A stretch of DNA of 45,465 nt from Avibacterium volantium_A. Lineage in GTDB: Bacteria; Pseudomonadota; Gammaproteobacteria; Enterobacterales; Pasteurellaceae. The position numbers were made by a program, and so were the translations under genes. Shown here piece by piece: positions 1-7,929 of the stretch (position 1 is its first letter; each line of letters starts with the position of its first letter). The notes under the pieces are model-generated. The model saw only the letters and a program-made list of their open reading frames with translations, searched no databases and was not told the origin of the DNA. The DNA is taken from the NCBI RefSeq assembly GCF_049366555.1, contig NZ_JBMMGT010000020.1, positions 1 through 45,465 on the forward strand. Reading direction: 5' to 3'.

Positions 1-758
1 ATTTCTCTAACAGCAGGCATACTATTATTTCTAAATGTTTTAGAGTTTTTATTGTACGCTTTACTATCACTATCTTCTTTAGAAATATCATCTATATAGT
101 TAGGTACCTTTGATCTTGAAGTAGAACTAATTACTCCTAAAAGCTCACTGATTTTTTCCTTTCTGCTTTCTATATAGTTTAGTATATCTTTATACTCTAA
201 AGGAATAATATTTTCATCAAGAATATATTCTATATATTTAGGCTCAATAACATCTAAACACTGGACCTCTGCTTGATCTGAAGTTGTTTCGCTGTCTAAT
301 AAATCATTAGATCGAGAAATAGTTTGAGGAGGTAAATTTGATTTCTGATAAGAAATAGAAGGTGAAAATAAATTATCTAATGCTTGAGAACCTCTTATCG
401 CATTGATATCTATATATCTATAACTTGCTGTTGCTGCGTTATGAGGATAAAACAAAAATTCCTTTTCAAATAAAACATCAGGGCTAATTAATAATAGACA
501 TAGATCTAACCCGCTTTCTTTTTTTCTATCAAACATCCGTTTATTAGGCTTACTAATAGATAAACAAATAGAATTTTTGAAACGATCGAAACGACCAGTA
601 TCTGTAACTTGATAATTATGAGTTATGAGATTTCTAGGTTGTAATCCATCTCTTTTAATAAATTCTAGATTCTCTCTAGGGGTAAAATGACATAACCATT
701 TAATATTTCTTTTTTTAATAATTTCTTTTATTAACTCTACTTCTTTAAGTTCTAACAT
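1..758 (-). CDS. DarT-like ssDNA thymidine ADP-ribosyltransferase family protein (DUF4433), 3' end outside window
   Basis: The reading frame opens at an ATG at 758 and stays open to the left edge, so about 252 residues are visible and the C-terminus is missing. Residues 23-38 (CHFTPRENLEFIKRDG) match the N-terminal signature of DarT/DUF4433 enzymes. An Arg-rich strand follows (GRFDRF, about 55-60), then NSICLSISKPNKRMF (62-76). QAEV at 162-165 places Glu164 where the family has its catalytic Glu. DarT enzymes attach ADP-ribose to thymidine in single-stranded DNA and act as toxins or phage-defence effectors, usually paired with the macrodomain antitoxin DarG. No DarG is visible; it could lie beyond the left edge. 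About 85 polar, low-complexity residues follow Glu164, longer than a minimal DarT. The gene is clearly more A+T-rich than uvrC and is divergent from an XRE regulator. A weak GAGAG precedes the start. The family call is from motifs only. Confidence 0.72.
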   Translation of the reverse strand, partial: MLELKEVELIKEIIKKRNIKWLCHFTPRENLEFIKRDGLQPRNLITHNYQVTDTGRFDRFKNSICLSISKPNKRMFDRKKESGLDLCLLLISPDVLFEKEFLFYPHNAATASYRYIDINAIRGSQALDNLFSPSISYQKSNLPPQTISRSNDLLDSETTSDQAEVQCLDVIEPKYIEYILDENIIPLEYKDILNYIESRKEKISELLGVISSTSRSKVPNYIDDISKEDSDSKAYNKNSKTFRNNSMPAVRE

Positions 759-964
759 AGAATACTCTCAAATTAATATTTAATATTGGTAGGATTCTAT
801 ATTTTTTACTGGTTAATATTCCAGAATCAAACCGTTACAAAATTAACTCATTTAGTTACTAAAAAAACTCAAAGCCTTACCGAAAAACAACATAGCCCCC
901 ATGCTTAAAAAGTGATATACTGCGAAAAATTTAGTTAATCACAATTTACTTGGAAGGTTAAACT
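759..964. promoter_or_regulatory. Divergent A+T-rich intergenic region between the DarT-like gene and the XRE gene
   Basis: About 206 bases separate the two divergent start codons. A TATACT hexamer at 916-921 is a plausible -10 for the rightward gene, 44 bases before its ATG, but I see no convincing -35. GGAAGG at 952-957 is the ribosome binding site of the XRE gene. The left half has short A/T repeats containing AATATT near the DarT start; an operator could lie there, but none is certain. Confidence 0.4.
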
Positions 965-1378
965 ATGGAAATCTATGATAAAGTTCGTGTTATGCGAGAA
1001 ATCCGTCAATGGTCGCAAGAAGAAATGGCTGATAGAATGGGAATGTCGGTAACAGGTTATGCCAAGATAGAACGCGGACAATCAAAATTGCATTATGACA
1101 AGTTAGAACAAATTGCCAATATATTTAATATTAGTGTAAATGATTTAATTGATTTAGATAAAAGAATGCCAATGTGGTATTTTGGTGAAAACTGCTCTAA
1201 TAACAATAATGTTGCTAATTATTACTCTTCTGATAGTGCTTTAACTTTAGAATTAGAAAAATTAAAATTGATTATTGAAAATCAGCAACAATTATTGTAT
1301 TCAAAAGATTTGCTTTTACAGCAAAAAGAGAATGAAATTAAATCTTTGAATGAAATTATTAGTTTGCTTAAAAAATAG
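965..1378 (+). CDS. XRE/Cro-type helix-turn-helix regulator with C-terminal coiled coil
   Basis: This 137-residue protein starts with a compact HTH_3 domain at residues 5-63. WSQEEMADRMGMSVTGYAKI (17-36) contains the two helices of the turn, and GQSKLHYDKLEQIANIFNI follows as in Cro/C1-type repressors. An Asn/Ser-rich linker (about 76-92) leads into a Leu/Lys/Glu/Gln-rich segment (94-137) with heptad-like spacing, probably a dimerising coiled coil. The ribosome binding site GGAAGG lies 7 bases before the ATG. It is divergent from the DarT-like gene and shares an intergenic region with it, so it may repress that gene and itself, which is inference. Small regulators of this type also occur as stand-alone genes in Pasteurellaceae. 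The HTH assignment is firm; the target is unknown. Confidence 0.85.
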   Translation: MEIYDKVRVMREIRQWSQEEMADRMGMSVTGYAKIERGQSKLHYDKLEQIANIFNISVNDLIDLDKRMPMWYFGENCSNNNNVANYYSSDSALTLELEKLKLIIENQQQLLYSKDLLLQQKENEIKSLNEIISLLKK

Positions 1379-1389
1379 AATTAATTTAT

Positions 1390-1435
1390 AAAAATAAAAC
1401 TTGCATTAATTACTACTAATACAAGTTTTATTTTT
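1390..1435. terminator. Bidirectional rho-independent terminator between the XRE gene and uvrC
   Basis: The arms AAAACTTGCATTA (1396-1408) and TAATACAAGTTTT (1417-1429) pair over 13 positions with one mismatch around an 8-base loop. A/T runs extend the stem on both sides to 1390 and 1435 and give a U-tract in either direction. It sits between the convergent ends of the XRE gene and uvrC. Confidence 0.85.
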
Positions 1436-1468
1436 AATTTGCATCAACAACCAGATCTTGGGGTTATT

Positions 1469-3301
1469 CTACTCCCCCTTCATCGCCTCAAAAATTTTCT
1501 CTGCTAGCGCTTTTGATATACCTGGTACAGAAGCGATTTCGTCAAGGGTGGCTTTTTTCACGCCTTGCATTCCGCCAAGGTATTTTAATAGGGCTTGGCG
1601 GCGTTTTGCGCCAACGCCTTCGATGGTTTCTAATCCGCTTTGGGTGAAGGCTTTTTGGCGTTTTTTACGGTGCCCGCTGATGGCGTGGTTATGGCTTTCA
1701 TCACGGATATGTTGGATTAAGTGCAAGGCAAGGCTGTCTGGCGGCAAGTTGATTTCGCGATCTTGCTTGCTGATAATGAGTGTTTCTAGGCCTGCACGGC
1801 GATCCACACCTTTCGCCACACCAATTAAGTGCGGTCGTTTTTTGTCCCATTTTACCTTGAGCTGTTGGAACACTTGTAAGGCTCGGTTAAGCTGTCCTTT
1901 GCCACCGTCAATGAAAATCACATCGGGGATTTTTTCTGGCTCAAGATCTTTATCGTAACGCTTTAACAAAGCTTGTTCCATTGCCACATAATCATCACCG
2001 CCCGTAATGCCAGTGATATTAAAACGGCGATAATCGGATTTCAGCGGCCCGTCTTGATTGAACACCACACAAGACGCAATGGTTTGTTCGCCCATTGTGT
2101 GGCTGATGTCAAAACATTCCATTCGTTGGATTTTTTCAATGCCGAGCAACGCTTGCAACGCTTGGTAGCGTTCGTGGATCAGCGTGGATTGTTTCAGTTG
2201 GGTAACCAGCGCAGCTTTCGCATTCATTTGTGCGAGCTGTAAATATTTACTTTTATCCCCTTTGGCCCTGTCTTGAATTTGTACTTTACGTCCTGCTTGT
2301 TCGGCGAGCAGTGTTTCTAATTGAGCTTTTTCTGCCAATTTATGATCCACAATAATGGTGTTCGGCACGGTTCGTCCTTGGTGCGCTTGCAAATAAAATT
2401 GCCCCACGAACGTAGCGGTGAGTTCGGATAAATCCGTATTGGCTGGCACTTTCGGGAAATAACTGCGGTTGCCCAAAATCTTGCCTTGTCGAATAAACAG
2501 CACCTGCACGCAAGCAATACCAAGTTGGTAAGCGATGGCGATAATATCAATATCATCAAGGCGATCATTGCTGACAAATTGTTTTTCTATCACCGCGCGC
2601 ACCGCTTGGATTTGATCTCGTATGCGTGCCGCTTCTTCAAAATTCAACGCTTGGCTTGCTTGCTCCATTTTTGCCACAAGATGATCCAGTACTTGCTGAT
2701 CTTTACCTTGCAAGAAAAGGCGCGCAAAATTCACTTGTTGATTGTAATCTTCATCGGAAATATAGCCCGGCACACAAGGGGCGGAACAGCGTCCAATTTG
2801 ATATTGCAAGCAAGGGCGTGAGCGGTTGCGATAAACAGAATTTTCACATTGCCGTACAGGGAATAATTTTTGCAATAAAGAAAGGGTTTCGCGCACTGCT
2901 CCTGCGTTAGGATAAGGGCCAAAATATTCGCCTTGAATTTTTTTGCTTCCCCGATAGGCGGTGATTCTCGGGTGGCGTTCTTTGGTGAGCAAAATATAGG
3001 GGTACGATTTGTCATCACGCAATAGCACGTTATAGCGTGGCTGGTAGGTTTTAATATAATTATGCTCTAACAGCAAGGCTTCCGTTTCACTTGATGTGAT
3101 GGTGGTTTCAATGCGATGAATACTGGCGACTAAGGCTTCGGTTTTTTTACTGGATAAATTCGCTCGAAAATAACTGGATAAACGTTTTTTTAAATCTTTG
3201 GCTTTGCCCACATAAATCACCTGATCTTTATCGTCATACATACGATAAACACCGGGATCGTAGGTTACGTTAGCGAGAAATTTTTTGGCATCAAAGGTCA
3301 T
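1469..3301 (-). CDS. uvrC: UvrABC excinuclease subunit C
   Basis: UvrC makes the dual incisions around bulky lesions in nucleotide excision repair after UvrA/UvrB damage recognition. The 610-residue length is normal. The N-terminal GIY-YIG nuclease starts at about residue 16 with GVYRMYDDKDQVIYVGKA. A UVR motif that binds UvrB lies near 205-235 (LVAKMEQASQALNFEEAARI). The middle carries the RNase H-like nuclease domain (MECFDISHTMGE, FIDGGKGQL). The C-terminus has tandem helix-hairpin-helix motifs (IEGVGAKRRQALL, VPGISKALAEKI). It is the last gene of the leftward run from comEC. The start is preceded by a G+C-rich stem-loop instead of an obvious Shine-Dalgarno sequence. uvrC next to kdsB matches the H. 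influenzae order. Confidence 0.98.
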   Translation of the reverse strand: MTFDAKKFLANVTYDPGVYRMYDDKDQVIYVGKAKDLKKRLSSYFRANLSSKKTEALVASIHRIETTITSSETEALLLEHNYIKTYQPRYNVLLRDDKSYPYILLTKERHPRITAYRGSKKIQGEYFGPYPNAGAVRETLSLLQKLFPVRQCENSVYRNRSRPCLQYQIGRCSAPCVPGYISDEDYNQQVNFARLFLQGKDQQVLDHLVAKMEQASQALNFEEAARIRDQIQAVRAVIEKQFVSNDRLDDIDIIAIAYQLGIACVQVLFIRQGKILGNRSYFPKVPANTDLSELTATFVGQFYLQAHQGRTVPNTIIVDHKLAEKAQLETLLAEQAGRKVQIQDRAKGDKSKYLQLAQMNAKAALVTQLKQSTLIHERYQALQALLGIEKIQRMECFDISHTMGEQTIASCVVFNQDGPLKSDYRRFNITGITGGDDYVAMEQALLKRYDKDLEPEKIPDVIFIDGGKGQLNRALQVFQQLKVKWDKKRPHLIGVAKGVDRRAGLETLIISKQDREINLPPDSLALHLIQHIRDESHNHAISGHRKKRQKAFTQSGLETIEGVGAKRRQALLKYLGGMQGVKKATLDEIASVPGISKALAEKIFEAMKGE

Positions 3302-3322
3302 TTTGGTTATTAATGAGTGAGC

Positions 3323-3343
3323 AGGGCGGAATTGATCCGCCCT
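3323..3343 (-). other. G+C-rich stem-loop between the yidB-like gene and uvrC
   Basis: AGGGCGGA (3323-3330) and TCCGCCCT (3336-3343) form a perfect 8-bp stem with a 5-base loop. It lies between the yidB-like stop and the uvrC ATG. No U-tract follows it in the leftward direction, so it is not a classic terminator. It could be an RNA processing or stabilising element, or a partial attenuator. Confidence 0.45.
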
Positions 3344-3348
3344 AAAAA

Positions 3349-3957
3349 TTATTTGAAGAAATTGTTGAGAATTGCGTTGATGTCTTTGGCTAAATCATCA
3401 TTTGAGCTTTCTTCTTGCGTTTGGCTTGTTTGTGTTGGCGTGTTTAAAATTTGGTTAAACAAATCGCCCAAAGGTGAGCTATTTGCTTCACCTTGGCTTG
3501 ATGAACCACCAAAAATGCCACCTAACACAGAACCCAGCACATCTTGCGGATTATCGTTGTGAGCCTGCATTGATTGGGTTAAATTATCTGCCGACACGCC
3601 GCCTTGACGCCCATTTGGTGTTAGCATATCAATTAAACTCGGTAACACTTGAGAAATAATATCTTCCGTTTGATTAGTGCTAATCCCTGTTTGTTGGGCA
3701 ATATCTTCAATAGTATTCTGCCCAAAGGTTTGGCTTACTTCATTTCTTGTCATCGCTTGGTTTGAACCCGTGCCAATCCAGCTGTCTAGCAATCCACCTA
3801 AGCCATCTTGTTGTAACTTAGCAAAAATGCCTTGCACACCGCCTTGTGAACGCAATAACTGTTGCAACACTTCGCTCACCACATTACCTTGCTCTTGCGG
3901 CGCTGAATTATTCCCTAATACAGAACCTAAAACTGAACCTAAAATTTTGTCTAACAT
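3349..3957 (-). CDS. YidB family protein (DUF937)
   Basis: The 202-residue protein begins MLDKILGSVLGSVLG and has Gly/Gln-rich, helix-forming segments typical of the YidB/DUF937 family. The segment GVQGIFAKLQQDGLGGLLDSWI (about 35-56) corresponds to the family core, and the stretch containing QNTIEDIAQQTGIS and QVLPSLIDMLTPNG follows the usual domain order. It is longer than many homologues (about 130-150 residues) because of a Ser/Gln/Asn-rich C-terminal tail (about 140-190). No signal peptide is seen. The molecular function of the family is not established. The gene sits 38 bases after kdsB and 47 bases before uvrC on the same strand, so it is probably co-transcribed. A clear SD (GGAAAAC) precedes the start. 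Confidence 0.8.
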   Translation of the reverse strand: MLDKILGSVLGSVLGNNSAPQEQGNVVSEVLQQLLRSQGGVQGIFAKLQQDGLGGLLDSWIGTGSNQAMTRNEVSQTFGQNTIEDIAQQTGISTNQTEDIISQVLPSLIDMLTPNGRQGGVSADNLTQSMQAHNDNPQDVLGSVLGGIFGGSSSQGEANSSPLGDLFNQILNTPTQTSQTQEESSNDDLAKDINAILNNFFK

Positions 3958-3995
3958 TTTGTTTTCCTTAGTTTAAATGAATGATGAAAGATGAA

Positions 3996-4769
3996 TTAAT
4001 AATGCCCTAAAATAGACCGCACTTTTTCTAAATCTTCAGGTGTATCCACGCCCACCGCTAGCACTTCTTTCGCAAGATCAATATGAATTTTTTCGCCATA
4101 CCACAACACGCGAAGTTGCTCTAAAGATTCGATATTTTCTAACGCTGAAGGTTGCCATTGTACATATTGCTTGATAAAGCCTGCACGGTAAGCATAAATG
4201 CCAATGTGGCGTAAATACTGGCTTTGCAGCACAAGTTGCGTTTTTTGTTCATCAGATAAACCAGCAAACTGATCGCGATTCCAAGGGATCGGCGCGCGGG
4301 AAAAATATAAGACATTGCCCGATTGATCCGCCACTGCTTTCACCACATTAGGGTTAAATAATTCTTCCGCATCATTCAGTGGGACGGCAAGGGTTGCCAT
4401 TTTCACACCATTTTTTGCTAAATTATCCGCCACTTGCTGCACGATCACAGGGGGAATTAACGGCTCATCACCTTGAATATTCACTACAATTTCATCATCG
4501 GCAAGGGCTAATTTCTCCACCACTTCCGCCAAGCGCTCCGTGCCTGAATTGTGATGTTCTGAAGTCATACAAACTTCGCCGCCAAAGGCTTGCACAGCTT
4601 GCGCCACAGCTTGGTTATCCGTTGCCACCACCACGCGGCTCGCGCCTGATTGCTGTGCTTTTTGCCAAACGTGGGCAATCATTGGTTTGCCTGCAATATC
4701 CGCCAAAGGCTTACCCGGTAAGCGGCTTGAAGCAAAACGTGCAGGGATAATTACCGTGAATTTCGCCAT
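3996..4769 (-). CDS. kdsB: 3-deoxy-manno-octulosonate cytidylyltransferase (CMP-KDO synthetase)
   Basis: KdsB activates KDO with CTP to CMP-KDO, the sugar donor for the inner core of lipooligosaccharide, in the cytoplasm. The 257-residue protein carries the nucleotide-binding signature PARFASSRLPGKPL at 10-23. VNIQGDEPLIPP (about 96-107) holds the metal-binding aspartate, and RHIGIYAYR is the conserved substrate loop. The ATG overlaps the ycaR stop by one base (TAATG), so the two are translationally coupled. It belongs to the msbA-lpxK-ycaR-kdsB envelope cluster. Confidence 0.97.
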   Translation of the reverse strand: MAKFTVIIPARFASSRLPGKPLADIAGKPMIAHVWQKAQQSGASRVVVATDNQAVAQAVQAFGGEVCMTSEHHNSGTERLAEVVEKLALADDEIVVNIQGDEPLIPPVIVQQVADNLAKNGVKMATLAVPLNDAEELFNPNVVKAVADQSGNVLYFSRAPIPWNRDQFAGLSDEQKTQLVLQSQYLRHIGIYAYRAGFIKQYVQWQPSALENIESLEQLRVLWYGEKIHIDLAKEVLAVGVDTPEDLEKVRSILGHY

Positions 4770-4978
4770 TATTCTGCTCCTTCTTGTTGCGCTTTTTCCT
4801 GTCTCTCGTTTTCTGATTGCAAGGCAATTGCACGCTCCGCTAACAACACAGGAATGCCCTGCTCAATGGGATAAGCCAGTTGTTCAAAGGTGCAAATCAG
4901 CTGTTCATTTTCTTTGTCATATTTCAAACGCCCTTGACAAATCGGGCAAGCGAGAATATCGAGTAGTTTTTCGTTCAT
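4769..4978 (-). CDS. ycaR: YcaR, Trm112 family small protein
   Basis: This 69-residue protein starts MNEKLLDILACPICQGRLKYD. CPIC is the single zinc-binding Cys pair typical of bacterial YcaR; the second pair found in eukaryotic Trm112 is absent. LAYPIEQGIPVLL is the conserved C-terminal core motif. Eukaryotic Trm112 activates methyltransferases, but the role of the bacterial protein is not settled. It lies between lpxK and kdsB, as in many gammaproteobacteria, and overlaps the kdsB start by one base. An SD-like GGAGAAACTTTA precedes the ATG. Confidence 0.93.
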   Translation of the reverse strand: MNEKLLDILACPICQGRLKYDKENEQLICTFEQLAYPIEQGIPVLLAERAIALQSENERQEKAQQEGAE

Positions 4979-5049
4979 TAAAGTTTCTCCACTTCTTTTC
5001 AGAAGGCTATGTTTAACCGCTTCATCTGGCAGTGCATAAAACAGATAAA

Positions 5050-6060
5050 TTAAAGTGCGGTGCTTTTTGGCGCAGTTTTTACTTGTTGGATCAATGCGGC
5101 AATAAACTGTTCACTTTGTTCATCATTAATTTCTGCTTCAACAGGCACATACCACCAATTAGATTGCGCAAAATGTTGGCATTTAACCGCATCTTTTTCG
5201 GTCATAAAGAGCGGTTGGTTTTTATTAAATTTTTCAAATAGTGCTAGATCATAGGCCTGATGATCTTGAAAGGCTTGGCTTTCCACCACATTGATCGCCA
5301 ACTTTTGTAACATTGAGAAAAAACGCTGTGGGTTGCCAATGCCTGCAATGGCGGTGATGTTTTGTTGGGCAAAATCCTGCAAAGGACGCTTTTCGCCCGT
5401 TTGCAAATGAATGGCAACGTGCGGTGTTAATGTCATTACCGTTTGGCTAAAAGGCGTTTCTGCGCCGTTATTGATAATCCAATCGACAGATTTTAAACGA
5501 CAAATTGGCTCACGCAGTGGCCCGGCGGGCAACACAAAACCATTACCAAATTGGCGCTGTGCATCAATCACCACAATTTCTTTATCGCGTTGCAATTTAT
5601 AATGCTGTAAGCCGTCATCACTGATAATCACTTGGCAAGGGAAATGCGTGAGTAAATGTTCTATAGCCTGCTGGCGATTTGGTGAAATACACACAGGGGC
5701 ATTAGTGCGTTTGGCAATTAATAAGGGTTCATCGCCTGTTTCCACTGGATCATCGTGGCTTGCCACCAAACGGGGATAACTTTTTGCTTTACTCCCATAA
5801 CCACGCGAAATCACGCCAACTTGAATACCTCGTTGCTGTAATTGTTGCACTAGCCAAATGACCACAGGGGTTTTACCGTTTCCACCAACGGATAAATTAC
5901 CCACAATCACCACAGGCACAGGCGCTTTGTAAGAAGCCAAAATGCCGCGCTGATATAGCCACACACGCAGGCGAGTGATGAGTAAAAATAACAGGGCGAA
6001 AGGTGATAATAACCACTTCAGCGCCTTTGCCAAAAGGTTGGATTGATACCAAAAATTCAT
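5050..6060 (-). CDS. lpxK: Tetraacyldisaccharide 4'-kinase
   Basis: LpxK phosphorylates the 4' position of the tetraacyl disaccharide to lipid IVA at the inner membrane, the sixth step of lipid A synthesis. I place the start at the ATG at 6060 (MNFWYQSNLLAKAL, 336 residues). GAGG stands five bases upstream of it, and the in-frame GTG at 6066 overlaps that SD. A hydrophobic N-terminal anchor (about 15-35) is followed by the P-loop-like GNLSVGGNGKTP (about 55-66). Downstream, DDGLQHYKLQRD and MTEKDAVKC are family signatures. The gene lies between msbA, whose product flips the finished lipid A, and ycaR. An uptake sequence at 5053-5061 encodes the last residues. Confidence 0.97.
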   Translation of the reverse strand: MNFWYQSNLLAKALKWLLSPFALLFLLITRLRVWLYQRGILASYKAPVPVVIVGNLSVGGNGKTPVVIWLVQQLQQRGIQVGVISRGYGSKAKSYPRLVASHDDPVETGDEPLLIAKRTNAPVCISPNRQQAIEHLLTHFPCQVIISDDGLQHYKLQRDKEIVVIDAQRQFGNGFVLPAGPLREPICRLKSVDWIINNGAETPFSQTVMTLTPHVAIHLQTGEKRPLQDFAQQNITAIAGIGNPQRFFSMLQKLAINVVESQAFQDHQAYDLALFEKFNKNQPLFMTEKDAVKCQHFAQSNWWYVPVEAEINDEQSEQFIAALIQQVKTAPKSTAL

Positions 6061-6120
6061 TATCACCTCATTAAAATGGATAGATTGGTGTACGCTGAAA
6101 ATTCGTACACCAACATAGGA

Positions 6121-7869
6121 TTAATGATTAAATTGCATTTGATGTAGCTGTTTGTAAGCACCATTTAATGCAAGCAACTCTTGATGCGTGCCACGTTCTT
6201 TGATTTCACCGTGTTCAACCACCAAAATTTCATCGGCTTTTTCAATGGTGGATAAACGATGGGCAATCACTAAAACCGTACGCTCTTTTTGCAATTCTTC
6301 AAGCGCCGCTTGAATTGCACGTTCAGATTCTGTATCCAGCGCAGAGGTCGCTTCATCTAAAATCAATACAGGGGAATTACGCAACAAGGCACGCGCAATC
6401 GCCAAGCGCTGACGTTGTCCGCCTGATAAACTTGCGCCGTTTTCGCCAATTACGGTGTCCAAGCCATCTTCTAATTTTTCAATAAATTCCATTGCGTGCG
6501 CTGCTTTAGCCGCTTTAATAATATCTTCACGGCTATATTTATCCGCCGCAGCATAGGCAATATTATTGGCAATGGTGTCATTAAATAAATGCACCTGTTG
6601 CGACACCACCGCGCAGTTTTCACGCAGATTATTCAGCGTGTAATCTTGAATATTCACGCCATCAAGGGTGATTTCCCCTTGTTCAATCTCATAAAAACGC
6701 GTAACCAAATTGGCGATGGTCGATTTTCCTGAACCTGAACGCCCCACCAACGCCACGGTTTTGCCTTGCGGAATGTCAAAGGAAATATGATTTAACGCAG
6801 GGTGATCTTTGCCTGAATAGCTAAACGTAACGTCTTTGAAAGCAATATTTCCTTTCGCTTTTTCTACTTCATAAGTGCCGTTGTCTTTCTCGGTTGCCAT
6901 ATCCAAAATAGCAAACAGGGTTTGGCACGCTGCCATACCACGCTGGAATTGCGCATTCACATTCGTTAAAGATTTCAATGGTCGCATCATTGCCAACATT
7001 GAAGAAAACACCACCGTGAAAGAGCCTGCCGTTAAGTTTTGGCTCATAATTTCTGGCACGGTTGCCAAATACAACACCGCCGACAAGGCGAAAGAGGCAA
7101 TAATTTGCACCACAGGATCAGAAATAGCATCTGCTACCATCACTTTCATTCCCTTACGGCGCATATCATTACTCACTTTATTAAAGCGTTCTTCTTCAAT
7201 TTTTTGTCCACCAAAAGAAAGTACCACGCGATGCCCTTTCAGCATTTGTTCTGCGGAAGAGGTCAGCTCACCCATTGAGTTTTGCATATTTTTACCTAAC
7301 TCACGGAATTTTTTCGATACCATACGAATCAGCACCGCAATAATCGGCCCAATCACGAAAAGCACCAAAGAAAGCTGCCAACTGGTATAAATCATCACGC
7401 CAAGTAAAGAGATAATATACGCCCCCTCGCGCACAATGGTCACCAAGGATCCCGATGATGAATTGGCGACTTGTTCGCTATCGTAAGTAATGCGCGAAAG
7501 CAATTTACCCGCAGAATTTTGATCAAAAAACGGCACGGGCATATACATTAAATGGCGGAATAAGCGGCGACGAATGGTCATCACCACTTTGCCCGAAACC
7601 CAGCCTAAGCAATAGGTTGAAACAAAACTGGTTACGCCACGCACAATAATCAACAGCACCACCACCACAGCCATTATGCGTAAAAAGCTCACGTCCGCCT
7701 TGCCAAAACCGTCATCAAGCAACGGTTTAAGCATTTGAATAAGAGAAGCATCAGCTAAGGCATTGAATACTAAGGTAATTGCTGCGGCAATTAAGCCAGC
7801 TTTAAAAGGCGCAATAATCGGCCATAAGCGTTTGAAAGTTTGCAGCGTTGTTAAGTCTTTATCTTGCAT
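6121..7869 (-). CDS. msbA: Lipid A export ABC transporter MsbA
   Basis: MsbA is a homodimeric ABC exporter that flips core-lipid A across the inner membrane. The 582-residue half-transporter has six predicted membrane segments in residues about 20-310. The ATPase domain (about 340-580) shows Walker A GRSGSGKST, signature LSGGQRQRLAIARALL, Walker B PVLILDEATSAL and the switch histidine in VLVIAHRLST. The length equals E. coli MsbA. It lies 60 bases downstream of comEC and 60 bases upstream of lpxK on the same strand, matching the H. influenzae rec2-msbA-lpxK order. Confidence 0.98.
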   Translation of the reverse strand: MQDKDLTTLQTFKRLWPIIAPFKAGLIAAAITLVFNALADASLIQMLKPLLDDGFGKADVSFLRIMAVVVVLLIIVRGVTSFVSTYCLGWVSGKVVMTIRRRLFRHLMYMPVPFFDQNSAGKLLSRITYDSEQVANSSSGSLVTIVREGAYIISLLGVMIYTSWQLSLVLFVIGPIIAVLIRMVSKKFRELGKNMQNSMGELTSSAEQMLKGHRVVLSFGGQKIEEERFNKVSNDMRRKGMKVMVADAISDPVVQIIASFALSAVLYLATVPEIMSQNLTAGSFTVVFSSMLAMMRPLKSLTNVNAQFQRGMAACQTLFAILDMATEKDNGTYEVEKAKGNIAFKDVTFSYSGKDHPALNHISFDIPQGKTVALVGRSGSGKSTIANLVTRFYEIEQGEITLDGVNIQDYTLNNLRENCAVVSQQVHLFNDTIANNIAYAAADKYSREDIIKAAKAAHAMEFIEKLEDGLDTVIGENGASLSGGQRQRLAIARALLRNSPVLILDEATSALDTESERAIQAALEELQKERTVLVIAHRLSTIEKADEILVVEHGEIKERGTHQELLALNGAYKQLHQMQFNH

Positions 7870-7929
7870 AATTGATTCATTTCAGTTAAAAAACTTCGCC
7901 ATTTTACCCTTATTTTGCCGACAAGCCAA

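Noticed and set aside
1458..1958. 166-codon plus-strand frame at the uvrC 3' end
   Set aside because: It is antisense to the conserved uvrC coding sequence and has no ribosome binding site or recognisable domain.
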